Below, in pieces: positions 15,268 through 23,474 of a DNA stretch of 46,366 nucleotides (within the stretch, counting starts at the first letter, position 1; each line of letters begins with the position of its first letter). The DNA comes from an uncultured Clostridia bacterium (GTDB lineage: Bacteria; Bacillota; Peptococcia; Peptococcales; Peptococcaceae). The stretch is from positions 1 through 46,366 of the forward strand of contig CALXUG010000021.1 in the NCBI GenBank assembly GCA_944391625.1, given 5' to 3'. The position numbers and the translations under genes are program-made. The notes beneath the pieces were generated by a model, which was not told the DNA's origin, made no database searches, and was given only the letters and a program-made list of their open reading frames with translations.

Positions 15268-16107
15268 CTAACGCATTGCGCTCTCCAGGGTATTTTTCAA
15301 TAACATTGTAATTGTCATCGGGCCTACGCCGCCCGGCACCGGAGTCAGCCAGCAATCCCGATTTTCCAGACTGGCTCTGTCCACATCGCCGGTCAGTTTG
15401 CCGTTTTCCAGACGGTTCATACCTACATCAATCACCACTGCACCGTCTTTGATCATATCGCCGGTAATAAAATTGGCCTTCCCAATTGCCGCCACAATAA
15501 TATCGGCTGCCAGTAATTCTTCTTTCAGATTTTTGGTTTTTGAATGGCAGATGGTAACGGTGGCATGCTCCCGCAGCAGCATAATGGCCATCGGTTTGCC
15601 TACAATATTGCTGCGCCCTACCACAACTGCTTTTTTGCCTGCAATGGAAATCCCAGTCTGTTTGATTAAATCCAGACAGCCTTTTGGAGTACACGGCTCT
15701 GCACCCGGCTCGCCAATCAGCAGCGCACCCATGTTTTCCGGCAAAAATCCATCCACATCCTTCAGCGGACTGATTGCATGAATCACAGCCTTTTCGTCAA
15801 TATGTGGCGGAACCGGCAGTTGCACCAGCAGACCGTGAATTTTGCTGTCCTTATTTAAACGGTCAATTAACTGCAGAAGTTGTTCTTGGGTGGTGGATTC
15901 CGGCAGACGATGCACTTCTGAATAGAACCCAACTTCCTGACAGGCTTTTTCTTTATTGCGCACATAAACCTGCGACGCAGAATCATCGCCGACCAAAATG
16001 ACTGCCAGCCCTGGAACAATTCCCTGTTGTTTTAATGTTTCTACTGTCTTTTTAATTTCGTCCCGGCGCTGCTGTGCCAGCTGCTTGCCATCAATCAATC
16101 TTAACAT
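15268..16107 (-). CDS. folD: Bifunctional methylene-THF dehydrogenase / methenyl-THF cyclohydrolase
   Basis: FolD, 279 aa, interconverts 5,10-methylene-, methenyl- and 10-formyl-tetrahydrofolate using NADP+. Seen in order are 'SQVYVRNKEKAC' with the catalytic Tyr and Lys, 'GLLVQLPVP', 'KDVDGF', the nucleotide-binding 'VVGRSNIVGKPMA' and 'TPVPGGVGPMTITMLL'. Length and motifs are complete. It is divergent from ttcA, and a TATAAT element on its side of the shared spacer lies about 55 bases upstream. It feeds one-carbon units to purine and formyl-methionine synthesis. Confidence 0.97.
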   Translation of the reverse strand: MLRLIDGKQLAQQRRDEIKKTVETLKQQGIVPGLAVILVGDDSASQVYVRNKEKACQEVGFYSEVHRLPESTTQEQLLQLIDRLNKDSKIHGLLVQLPVPPHIDEKAVIHAISPLKDVDGFLPENMGALLIGEPGAEPCTPKGCLDLIKQTGISIAGKKAVVVGRSNIVGKPMAIMLLREHATVTICHSKTKNLKEELLAADIIVAAIGKANFITGDMIKDGAVVIDVGMNRLENGKLTGDVDRASLENRDCWLTPVPGGVGPMTITMLLKNTLESAMR

Positions 16108-16202
16108 AAACTTCTACACTCCCTGTTTTCTATCTAAACTATAGCAATATGCCATATTTTTTTTATTATAACACAATCTTAGAAAGAACAACTACAATTA
16201 TT

Positions 16203-16231
16203 TTGCTTTTTTTGCGAATTTCACGTATAAT
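16203..16231 (+). promoter_or_regulatory. Promoter of ttcA
   Basis: TTGCTT (16203–16208) and TATAAT (16226–16231) are 17 bases apart. The leader to the ATG at 16306 is about 68 bases and includes AAGGAGG. Confidence 0.65.
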
Positions 16232-16305
16232 AAAGTTTCCGCTGTTACCATTTTATTATTTCCATATCGGCGGACTGTGACACTGCTTTTCAAGGAGGAT
16301 TCTTC

Positions 16306-17103
16306 ATGTGGCATAAATTTAATAAACCCTTACTGGCTAAAATCCGACGCGCCAGCAGAGAATACGGCTTAATTCAGCCTTATGACAAAATTGCAGTAGG
16401 ATTATCCGGCGGAAAAGACAGCACCGTGTTGCTGTACGCTTTGTCGGTTCTGCAAAAAACCCTGCCTTTTCCCTTTGAATTGCAGGGAATTTCCTTAGAT
16501 GTGGGCTGGAACAACGATTATCAAATTGTGGGCGAATACTGCCGGTCATTAGGGATTCCCTTTCATCTGGAACAAACCAACATCGGACGAATCGTTTACG
16601 AGGAACGCAAAGAGTCCAATCCCTGCTCCCTGTGCGCCAATATGCGCCGCGGCGCAATCAACAACACCGCCAAACAACTGGGCTGTAATAAAGTAGCGCT
16701 GGGACATCATCTGGATGATGCCTTGGAAACCTTTCTGATGAGCTTGGTTTTTGAAGGCCGTATGCACACCTTTGCGCCCCGCACCTATTTAACGCGGGCC
16801 GATATTACTGTAATCCGCCCCATGATTTATGTATATGAAAAAGATATTATTTCTATCGCCAACAAATTAGAATTGCCCGTAGTGCCCAATAACTGTCCGG
16901 CTGACGGCATTACCAAACGGCATTCCATGAAAGAAGAAATGGCCCGCTTTGAAACCATGAACGCTACCGTAAAAGAGCGCATGCTCAACGCTGTTACCAC
17001 TTCTATCTGGGCCCCGTTCATGCTGCCGGAAGAAGAACAAATCATGCCTGCTGTCAAAAAACAGCTGCAATGTGAAACCGAGCGAACTACCTTTGAAAAA
17101 TAA
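16306..17103 (+). CDS. ttcA: TtcA-family tRNA 2-thiocytidine synthetase
   Basis: A 265-aa PP-loop ATPase. 'VGLSGGKDSTVLLYAL' is the ATP-binding loop, 'NPCSLCANMRRGAIN' holds the CxxC pair that binds an iron–sulfur cluster with a further cysteine, and 'KVALGHHLDDALETFLMSLV' and 'PVVPNNCPADG' complete the family pattern. TtcA adds sulfur to C32 of certain tRNAs. In anaerobic Bacillota the same group also includes close relatives of uncertain specificity, so the exact target is not certain. The ATG at 16306 follows AAGGAGG. It is a plus-strand single gene divergent from folD. Confidence 0.88.
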   Translation: MWHKFNKPLLAKIRRASREYGLIQPYDKIAVGLSGGKDSTVLLYALSVLQKTLPFPFELQGISLDVGWNNDYQIVGEYCRSLGIPFHLEQTNIGRIVYEERKESNPCSLCANMRRGAINNTAKQLGCNKVALGHHLDDALETFLMSLVFEGRMHTFAPRTYLTRADITVIRPMIYVYEKDIISIANKLELPVVPNNCPADGITKRHSMKEEMARFETMNATVKERMLNAVTTSIWAPFMLPEEEQIMPAVKKQLQCETERTTFEK

Positions 17104-17190
17104 CCCATTTGCTAACTTTTTCATTGCACAACAGTTCTGTTCTTATAGTAAAAATCTACTCCGTTCAACAGATGCATCGTGCATACACGA

Positions 17191-17239
17191 AAGACAAAAA
17201 AAATCTCTATAGCATAGGCCATAGAGATTTTTTTGTCTT
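17191..17239. terminator. Bidirectional terminator
   Basis: AAAATCTCTAT (17200–17210) pairs with ATAGAGATTTT (17221–17231), and the stem extends into A/T runs and AAGAC/GTCTT. It ends the ttcA transcript and overlaps the stop of the Abi remnant. Confidence 0.85.
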
Positions 17240-17608
17240 GATTAGAAGAAACCGGACGCATCCAGTTTCTCCAAGTGTAGTCCGAAGACATTCACCGCAA
17301 TTCGTATTTAGTATATTACCAAACTGCAATGAATTATGCAAGTTTTTTCTTTTATTTTTCGTTATTTCTAAAAACATTATTTTAGGATAAACAATGGTTT
17401 TTAATTCCATATCAAAATTATAAACTGACATTAATTCATCAAAATCTGAATAACTCAGTATATTTTCCGCAGTTCCTTGATATCGGTATCCCTTATATCC
17501 ATGATAATAGCCTATATTTCTCAGATTACGCTTTTGCGATTCTTCTATAGAAATTCCCTTTGTATCTCGCATATATTCCATTAGACCATCTAAACTTTTT
17601 GGTTTCAT
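17207..17608 (-). pseudogene. Truncated Abi-family (AbiD/F type) abortive-infection protein
   Basis: The first ~90 of 133 residues match the opening of Abi_2-type phage-resistance proteins: 'KSLDGLMEYMRDTKGISIEE', 'RNLRNIGYYHGYKGYRY', 'SDFDELMSVYNFDMELKTIV' and 'YPKIMFLEI'. Full proteins of this kind run to roughly 300 residues. Here the sequence leaves the family pattern after 'MFLEI' and soon ends inside a terminator stem. A frameshift or deletion has removed the C-terminal two thirds. The start at 17608 with GAAGGTG is intact. The gene is probably non-functional. Confidence 0.65.
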
Positions 17609-17670
17609 AATTCACCTTCATATTACTGACACAGCTACTTTCGCCATTATTTTTTATTTCAACTCTTTCC

Positions 17671-18978
17671 TTATACTTTTTCTATCAGCACCGCATTGTT
17701 GTCATAATCCCAACGGACTACAGCGCCCAGGGCTTCTGCTGCAAATCGTACAGGCACATAGGTACATCCTTTTTGCACAAACGGAGCATGTTCCAAAGAC
17801 TGAACAGCGCCGTTTATTTCGTACCGGCTTTGCCCCACCTGAAAAGAAATGGTCACGCCATCACAAGCGGCAGATACTTTTTGTGCAGCGGCATCCCAAC
17901 TCACATCTGCGCCCAACGCTTCGGACACCAGACGAAACGGCACATATACCCGTTCCTGCCGCATTATCGGCAACATTTCCGCTTCGGCATTTTCATTGTG
18001 CTGATACAAGCTGATGCCATTTACCTGTATATCCAACTGCCCGGTCTGCGGATTGTTTACAGGTTCCGCCAGCTGCTGCAGCATTTGTTCTAATTCTTCG
18101 GTACTGTACAGAGAGAAATCCTTTTGCACCTCATAATAATCCCGCAGATAGCTTTCAATCGTGAGCCGATGCTCCAATGCATTTAACTGTTCCAGAGAAT
18201 AATTGGACAAATCTTCTGTGGCGCCGTACTCCTCTTGCAGATAATGAATTTTGAGACAGCGATCGTACAGCTGTTCCAGCTCCTGTATGGTATAGCCGGA
18301 AACATCGCCGGTATAGCCGCAGTCCTCCTGCAGCCTGTGCTCTGTATACAGCCAGTACTGCAAATCGTCCAGCCGTTCTATGGTGTAACCGGACAAGTCG
18401 CCGGTAATCTGGTAGGTATCTTTTATTTCCTGTATTTTTTCATATCGTACATACAACTGTTCCAGCTGATACCAGGGCATGGCGTTTAAAGAATCGCCAC
18501 TGCTGTATTGGGCATAGTCCTGCTCCAACATGGTGCGGTAGTATAACGCAGACAACTGCTGCGGGGTATACTGCCCCTCCTTTACCTGCACCTGATAGCG
18601 GTTTTGCAGCTGTATTGCCAGCTCAGTATAAATCCGCTCCGTCAGATTATGCGCTACAAGCTGCTCCAACTGCTCTTCACTGTAGGCTTCCAACTGCGAT
18701 GATGGTTCATAACCATAAAGCATTTGCAGTTCATAACGCAGCATGGCAGTATATTGGCTGAATTCTGCCGACTGCTCCACGTTTTCTATCAGCATCGCCC
18801 GTAATTGACTGTCATCATAGGCGCGATAATCTGTTTCTTCCAGATAATTGCGTGCATAATATTCTAAATAATAGCGGTACTCTGCTTCTGTCACCGCAGG
18901 CACTTGCTCTGCCCAGGCGGCAGCAGGCATACAAAACATCAATAGCATTACCGACAATATATAGTTTAGTATTTTCAT
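17671..18978 (-). CDS. Secreted stalk-domain protein with DLSGYT-type helical repeats, 435 aa
   Basis: A signal peptide ('ILNYILSVMLLMFCMPAAAWA') is followed by a helical, Gln/Tyr/Glu-rich region. This contains at least three ~33-residue units built on 'G-D-L/V-S-G-Y-T-I-x-x-L-x-x-L' ('ITGDLSGYTIERLDDL', 'YTGDVSGYTIQELEQLYDR', 'ATEDLSNYSLEQLNAL'). The last ~110 residues are a copper-amine-oxidase-N-like stalk domain ('YVPFRLVSEALGADVSWD', 'TYVPVRFAAEALGAVVRWD'). Such stalk domains sit on the cell surface of Clostridia and Negativicutes and are thought to mediate wall or peptidoglycan contact. The start at 18978 is nine bases after GGGG. The related 768-aa protein is encoded just upstream. Confidence 0.85.
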   Translation of the reverse strand: MKILNYILSVMLLMFCMPAAAWAEQVPAVTEAEYRYYLEYYARNYLEETDYRAYDDSQLRAMLIENVEQSAEFSQYTAMLRYELQMLYGYEPSSQLEAYSEEQLEQLVAHNLTERIYTELAIQLQNRYQVQVKEGQYTPQQLSALYYRTMLEQDYAQYSSGDSLNAMPWYQLEQLYVRYEKIQEIKDTYQITGDLSGYTIERLDDLQYWLYTEHRLQEDCGYTGDVSGYTIQELEQLYDRCLKIHYLQEEYGATEDLSNYSLEQLNALEHRLTIESYLRDYYEVQKDFSLYSTEELEQMLQQLAEPVNNPQTGQLDIQVNGISLYQHNENAEAEMLPIMRQERVYVPFRLVSEALGADVSWDAAAQKVSAACDGVTISFQVGQSRYEINGAVQSLEHAPFVQKGCTYVPVRFAAEALGAVVRWDYDNNAVLIEKV

Positions 18979-19065
18979 AGTTGATATCCCCACTTTGGTC
19001 AAATTACAACAAAAATTCTGCTTTTATTATACTCGCCGCTGCCAATGTCTGTCTATAGCAATCAC

Positions 19066-19110
19066 AAAAAAGGCGTTATTCCGGTTTTATCTTAACCGAA
19101 ACAACGCCTT
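19066..19110 (-). terminator. Terminator of the 768-aa stalk-domain gene
   Basis: AAGGCGTT pairs with AACGCCTT, with an inner CCGGTT/AACCG stem. TTTTT follows on the minus strand. It separates the two stalk-domain genes into distinct transcripts. Confidence 0.8.
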
Positions 19111-19159
19111 CTGTTTACTTTATCAAATTCTCATAATCGTTCTCTCTGACAGCAACCTA

Positions 19160-21466
19160 TCATGCCTGGCTGTCATCTTCCGTCAACCAAACTGTTGACC
19201 ACGTATTCTCTGATAACGCTGTCCAAGCTGTTGCTTGCTGCCAGTCCTGCAGCAGTTTTTCCAGCGAATACACTGCATCGCCTTTCTGTGGTTGTGCAGC
19301 AGGCAATTTTTCGGTAACGGCATAGTTCCAGCTGCCGTCATACTGTATCACTAAGAAATCAAGAATTCCCATATCCATTGTGGTAATCATTTTGTGATCC
19401 AACTCTTTTAACTGAATATGAGCAGTCAGACCCATGTCTTCCATATCAGCGGTGGTGTCCATGGTATATTCCACACCAACTACCTGATTGGCTCTGGTAA
19501 CAAACAGCAGTTTTTCAGTATAGCCATCTTCCGCACTGTTGGAGATTCGTTCATAGCCCCCGCCTGTGCTGGTCAGCTGATCATCGCCGCAGAATTGATA
19601 CAATGTCTCCAGCATGTCAAGGGTGCCCGATGTGCCGTAGGCATCAGTCAAATCCAGGCCGTCAAATAATTTGACCACCACTCTGTCCAGATCTAACTTC
19701 TGCAAATCCAGCTGCTGTCCCAATTGGTCTATCAGTTCCTGATACTGGCTGTATTCTTCGGCAGTTAAGTACTCTTCCACCGCAATGCAGTACCAGGCAT
19801 CTTTTTCACCCTGTATCAGATCCAACAAATCGGAGCGCAGATAGAACCGTCCCTGTTTTAAATCCAAAATATATTCTATACGGAACTGTTTAAAGGTTTC
19901 TATCAGCTTCATAGTATCGGCATCCAGCGGCTGTTCCTGCTGTATCATGGCCAGCAATTCATCTATATCCAGTTTTACAGCGGCATCATAATTAACTGTT
20001 CCGGCAGCAGCCAAACCGGCCTGCTCTATGGTAAAGGATATTGGCAGTGCAACCGTTTCTCCCGTTTCTTCATCGGGATAACGCAACTCCAATGAGAAAC
20101 CCTGCTCGCCGTCCAGTGCCATGGCATTGTCATCAAAATCCCAATGCTTGATATATTGTTCCAGCACATCAAACTGACCCTGATATTTTTTCAGCAAACC
20201 GGCTTTATCCACCAAGGAAACGGTGCGGTTATCTGCATCCCAGCCTACCGCAACACCCAATGCCTGAGATGCAAAGCGTACCGGCACAAAGGTGCGGCCA
20301 TTCTGCACAAAGGCTGCCGCATCGGTAGGCACTGCCACGCCATTGCTGCTGTAAGAATCCTGCCCTACCGTAAAGGCTATCTCACGGCTGCCCCGTTTGG
20401 CAGTTATGGTTTTGCTGCCGGCATCATACTGCACTTCTGCGCCCAAAGCTTCAAACACAGCCCGAAATGGAATATACACTCTGTCATCCTTCATAACAGG
20501 CGCAGTGTCGGAAACATAAGTATAATACTGAGCAAAGCTATCCTCTGCGTTCTCGATAATATACATTTCTTCACCGTTAATCTGGATTTCAATACGATTG
20601 GCGTAGGCTTCTTCATATGCCTGCCGATCTATGCGATCCTGCTCCTCCTGCAATTCCTCATACAACGCTTCCAGTTCTTCTACCGTATAACCGGACAAAT
20701 CCTCTGTGGAACCAAATTCCCCGATTGCTCCCTCAAAATATAACCGGTCATACATCTTTTCCAATTCATCAATTGTGTAGCCGGATAAATCTTCAGTCAC
20801 GCCAAAATTTTCCCGCAGCCATTTTTCATAATCCAATCGTTCATCCAATTGATATAATTCTTCCAATGTATAGCCAGACAAATCCTCGGTAAGCCCATGG
20901 TCATCCTGTAAACCTTCAGCCGCAAAATGCCAATGATATTTTTCCTGCAACATATACCACGGTTGTTCTTCATCTTCTATCACTACCGAATAATTCTGCT
21001 GCAAACTCTCTTTATAATAAGCCGCCATGATTTCCCGCGGTGTGCTGGTATCCCGATCAAGCTTAGCCTTCCCTTCTTCAGAGAGTTGCTCATAAACATA
21101 TTCGTATACATCGCACGCCATCTCATGAGCGACAAACCGCTCCAACTCCTCTACGGTATGCATGGCAACATCAATAGTATCTTCCTCCCAGTAATAACAG
21201 CTATCTTCTAATAAATCACGGTAGCCGTTTTTACCAAAATCTCCTTCGACTGCAACAATCAACTGTTCCCGCAGCTCCTCATTGCTGGCTTGCGCAATAT
21301 CCTCTGCTGTCAGATAATCAAGAGCAAAATATTCCAGAAAAAAGCGATACTCCATCTCTGTTACCTGCGGCACCTCTTGTTTTTCTGCCGCCCATGCCGC
21401 TGTCGGAACAAGCAACAGCAACACCAATACTACCATCAGTCCCTTTAACCCTTTTTTGTGCAACAT
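19160..21466 (-). CDS. Secreted stalk-domain protein with DLSGYT repeats and a large C-terminal domain, 768 aa
   Basis: The order is a signal peptide ('LMVVLVLLLLVPTAAWA') and a helical region with three well-kept ~34-residue units at about residues 180–280 ('LTEDLSGYTLEELYQLDERL', 'VTEDLSGYTIDELEKMYDRL', 'STEDLSGYTVEELEALYEEL'). A stalk domain follows ('VYIPFRAVFEALGAEVQYD', 'TFVPVRFASQALGVAVGWD'), then an unrecognised ~350-residue domain. The N-terminal 'TEMEYRFFLEYFALDYLT' matches 'TEAEYRYYLEYYARNYLEE' of the smaller neighbour, so the two are paralogues. The start at 21466 has AGGGGG at seven bases. It is extracellular and function is unknown. Confidence 0.85.
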   Translation of the reverse strand: MLHKKGLKGLMVVLVLLLLVPTAAWAAEKQEVPQVTEMEYRFFLEYFALDYLTAEDIAQASNEELREQLIVAVEGDFGKNGYRDLLEDSCYYWEEDTIDVAMHTVEELERFVAHEMACDVYEYVYEQLSEEGKAKLDRDTSTPREIMAAYYKESLQQNYSVVIEDEEQPWYMLQEKYHWHFAAEGLQDDHGLTEDLSGYTLEELYQLDERLDYEKWLRENFGVTEDLSGYTIDELEKMYDRLYFEGAIGEFGSTEDLSGYTVEELEALYEELQEEQDRIDRQAYEEAYANRIEIQINGEEMYIIENAEDSFAQYYTYVSDTAPVMKDDRVYIPFRAVFEALGAEVQYDAGSKTITAKRGSREIAFTVGQDSYSSNGVAVPTDAAAFVQNGRTFVPVRFASQALGVAVGWDADNRTVSLVDKAGLLKKYQGQFDVLEQYIKHWDFDDNAMALDGEQGFSLELRYPDEETGETVALPISFTIEQAGLAAAGTVNYDAAVKLDIDELLAMIQQEQPLDADTMKLIETFKQFRIEYILDLKQGRFYLRSDLLDLIQGEKDAWYCIAVEEYLTAEEYSQYQELIDQLGQQLDLQKLDLDRVVVKLFDGLDLTDAYGTSGTLDMLETLYQFCGDDQLTSTGGGYERISNSAEDGYTEKLLFVTRANQVVGVEYTMDTTADMEDMGLTAHIQLKELDHKMITTMDMGILDFLVIQYDGSWNYAVTEKLPAAQPQKGDAVYSLEKLLQDWQQATAWTALSENTWSTVWLTEDDSQA

Positions 21467-21576
21467 ACTAATTCCCCCTCGTAGTTCGTGTAATGTAATA
21501 TGCTATCGTGACAGCCTGAAAAACAGGCAAATTGCTTATATAATATAATAAATTATATTTATATTATAACACTTTT

Positions 21577-22215
21577 TTAGACTATTTGTCCATTTTTCTG
21601 CACATATTTCCAAACCTGGCCCCAATCTGAAAAATAGGGCCACTCTGAAAAATCTCCTGTCGAAATATATGTCATTGTGCGCGGTCCCGGCAGCTGCTGA
21701 TATGGCGAAACGCTAACATCAGCTGGATAAATACAGACTGTGCCCAAATCAATATCTTGATAATACTCTTCTGTAAAATAAAATTTTCCCTGCTCCAACT
21801 GCAGCGCACCATTTTTTAATTCTTCTTCGGGAATCACAAACTGCAGCTGCAGCAACGTTACACAATAACGGCCAAAATACCGCCGCCCCTCTTGCCATTT
21901 GTGTTTTTCCTGTTCCATTAAGACCGAATACTGCTCGTATTGTTTTGCAGGCTGCAAGGTACACAGCACAGCAGGCCGTTCAGGAAAACAAAAGTGAAAG
22001 GGCTGCCCCCATGATTGTTCCCTGTTATCTATCATATAAAAATAAATGGTATGAACATTGCGTTCATTATTCTGCGTATAATAAACTTGCGTAAAAATTG
22101 GTTTTTGCAGCCCGGTCACTGCATACACCGTTAAACACACACAAAGAAACAGCAACATTACAATGCTTCCAACAGAGATCCACCTATTCTTTTCTTTCAT
22201 CCTGCCATCCCTCAT
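21577..22215 (-). CDS. hypothetical membrane-anchored protein, 212 aa
   Basis: I do not recognise this family. One N-terminal membrane segment ('IVMLLFLCVCLTVYAVTG') follows a short basic stretch, and the remaining ~180 residues should be outside the cell. The external part is rich in Tyr, Gln, Glu and Trp ('EYYQDIDLGTVCIYPADVSV', 'WPYFSDWGQVWKYVQKNGQI'). The start could be ATG 22215 or the ATG five codons later; GAGGG precedes the second. It lies 110 bases upstream of the large stalk-domain gene on the same strand, so an envelope role is plausible but unproven. Confidence 0.6.
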   Translation of the reverse strand: MRDGRMKEKNRWISVGSIVMLLFLCVCLTVYAVTGLQKPIFTQVYYTQNNERNVHTIYFYMIDNREQSWGQPFHFCFPERPAVLCTLQPAKQYEQYSVLMEQEKHKWQEGRRYFGRYCVTLLQLQFVIPEEELKNGALQLEQGKFYFTEEYYQDIDLGTVCIYPADVSVSPYQQLPGPRTMTYISTGDFSEWPYFSDWGQVWKYVQKNGQIV

Positions 22216-22391
22216 TTCTGCCCCTACCGTTGTACTGCCATTGATAATTTAAATTGTATCAATACATGCATATTGTAGCATACCTGATCCTGCTTTCGCT
22301 ATCCTTCTGTCATAAGTGGTCGTTTTTCTTGCATAATCGGTAAAAATCGACATCCGTTACCCCGATAGACAGATGAAAAAATGAACGAAAT

Positions 22392-22441
22392 AAAAGAATG
22401 CCCTGCTTTTCCAAAATCAGAAAAACAGAGCATTCTTTTTA
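22392..22441 (-). terminator. Terminator of the HxlR gene
   Basis: AAAAGAATGC (22392–22401) pairs with GCATTCTTTT (22430–22439), with a further CTG/CAG and TTTT/AAAA inner stem. It lies 90 bases past the HxlR stop. In 22216–22531 I see nothing else except an AT-rich upstream region for the gene at 22215. Confidence 0.8.
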
Positions 22442-22531
22442 TTTCATAGTAACAACACTGTGCATGACTATCATAATTTGATCAGCAATACTCTTTTCAG
22501 CAAACTACTTTTGCTGCAGCCTGGGCCTTGA

Positions 22532-22855
22532 TTACAATTTACTTTTATATTCAATTCCCCAGGCTTCCATCGCTGCCATAATGGGACGCATACTTTCTCC
22601 CAGGTCGCTCAAAGCATATTCCACCCGCAGCGGCACTTCCGGATACACAGTACGGGTAATGATGCCATCTGCCTCCATAGAGCGCAGACTATCGGTCAGC
22701 ACCTTTTGGCTGATTCCTTCCAAAGAATGTTTCAGCTCATTAAAACGCCACGGGCGCTGCAACAAATTTCTCATAATTAATAATTTCCACTTGCTTCCTA
22801 TCAACTGCACCGTAGTGGCAACAGGACATTCGGGCATTTCCTCTTTTGTCAGCAT
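22532..22855 (-). CDS. HxlR family transcriptional regulator
   Basis: The 107-aa winged-helix protein contains 'CPVATTVQLIGSKWKLLIMR' (with the N-terminal sensor-type cysteine), 'LLQRPWRFNELKHSLEGISQ', 'KVLTDSLRSMEADGIITRTV' and 'RVEYALSDLGESMRPIM'. HxlR proteins respond to electrophiles, redox stress or other small molecules, often through that cysteine. The ATG at 22855 lies seven bases after GGAGG; a longer reading upstream has no ribosome-binding site. It is divergent from the ACGX-peptide cassette, and palindromes in the shared spacer make it the likely local regulator. Confidence 0.92.
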   Translation of the reverse strand: MLTKEEMPECPVATTVQLIGSKWKLLIMRNLLQRPWRFNELKHSLEGISQKVLTDSLRSMEADGIITRTVYPEVPLRVEYALSDLGESMRPIMAAMEAWGIEYKSKL

Positions 22856-22878
22856 CGCTGCACCTCCCCAAACTGATC

Positions 22879-22954
22879 TATCAAGTACATGATACAAATT
22901 ATAGCTGAAAATGACAAAGGACACAAGGTAGTTACCAAAAAGTGACCAGGTAAC
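22879..22954. promoter_or_regulatory. HxlR / RiPP divergent control region
   Basis: The spacer holds the palindrome TATCAAGTACATGATA (22879–22894), GGTAGTTACC (22927–22936) and GTGACCAGGTAAC (22942–22954). TATAAT (22903–22898, minus) faces the HxlR gene, with a weak TTGTGT 17 bases upstream. Another TATAAT on the plus strand (22992–22997) faces the peptide gene. Operators on both promoters would allow joint control. Confidence 0.5.
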
Positions 22955-23050
22955 AGATTTGTGCGTACTTTTTTTTTGATATTCAGCAATTTATAATGTA
23001 ATTGTGAACAGGGAAACCTGCTCAAATAGAAAACGATGGAGGTAACTATT

Positions 23051-23347
23051 ATGGCACTCTCTAATCTCTTTGGATGGACAAAAAAGGACAATGAACCAAC
23101 AACAGCTTGCGGTGCTGCTTGTGGCGCTTCCGATAAGCCGGAAGAAACATCCGCTGCTTGTGGTTCTGCCTGCGGCGCTTCCGACAAACCGGAAGACGCA
23201 CCAACTGCTTGCGGTTCTGCCTGCGGCGCTGGAGACAAACCGGAAGACGCACCAACTGCTTGCGGTTCTGCCTGCGGCGCTGGAGACAAACCGGAAGACG
23301 CACCAACTGCTTGCGGTTCTGCCTGCGGCGCCGGAGACAACAAATAA
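23051..23347 (+). CDS. ACGX-repeat ribosomal natural-product precursor peptide
   Basis: The 98-aa peptide has a short leader-like start (residues 1–18, 'MALSNLFGWTKKDNEPTT') and then four 17-residue repeats of the form 'ACGSACGAGDKPEDAPT' and a partial fifth. All ten cysteines lie in A-C-G pairs. I start at ATG 23051, eight bases after GGAGG; an earlier ATG at 23036 overlaps the ribosome-binding site. The pattern is that of the ACGX-repeat peptides known from in-silico surveys of radical SAM–peptide pairs. A radical SAM/SPASM enzyme follows at once, so the cysteines or neighbouring residues are the probable modification sites. The mature product and its activity are unknown. Confidence 0.85.
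   Translation: MALSNLFGWTKKDNEPTTACGAACGASDKPEETSAACGSACGASDKPEDAPTACGSACGAGDKPEDAPTACGSACGAGDKPEDAPTACGSACGAGDNK
23105..23344 (+). repeat. 51-bp tandem repeat within the precursor gene
   Basis: Units start at 23105, 23156, 23207 and 23258, with a 36-bp remainder from 23309. The third and fourth units are nearly identical at DNA level, while the first differs most, which points to recent expansion at the 3' end. Copy number could vary between strains without changing frame. Confidence 0.9.
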
Positions 23348-23368
23348 GTTTGTCTGTTCTCCATCCAT

Positions 23369-23400
23369 CCCCGTCAGGCCGAACCTTTCGGGGATTTTTT
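23369..23400 (+). terminator. Terminator/attenuator between peptide and maturase genes
   Basis: CCCCG (23369–23373) pairs with CGGGG (23389–23393), followed by ATTTTTT. It lies between the precursor stop (23347) and the maturase start (23475). Partial readthrough would give many peptide messages per enzyme message. Confidence 0.75.
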
Positions 23401-23474
23401 CAACAGTTCTGGCAAACCGCCATTTTTTATAAATCAACTCACAGTATAAAACTACACGAAAGGATAAGAATCTT

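Noticed and set aside
23105-23344. 51-bp repeats as a possible CRISPR array
   Set aside because: The repeats are contiguous with no spacers and code for a peptide; no cas genes are present.
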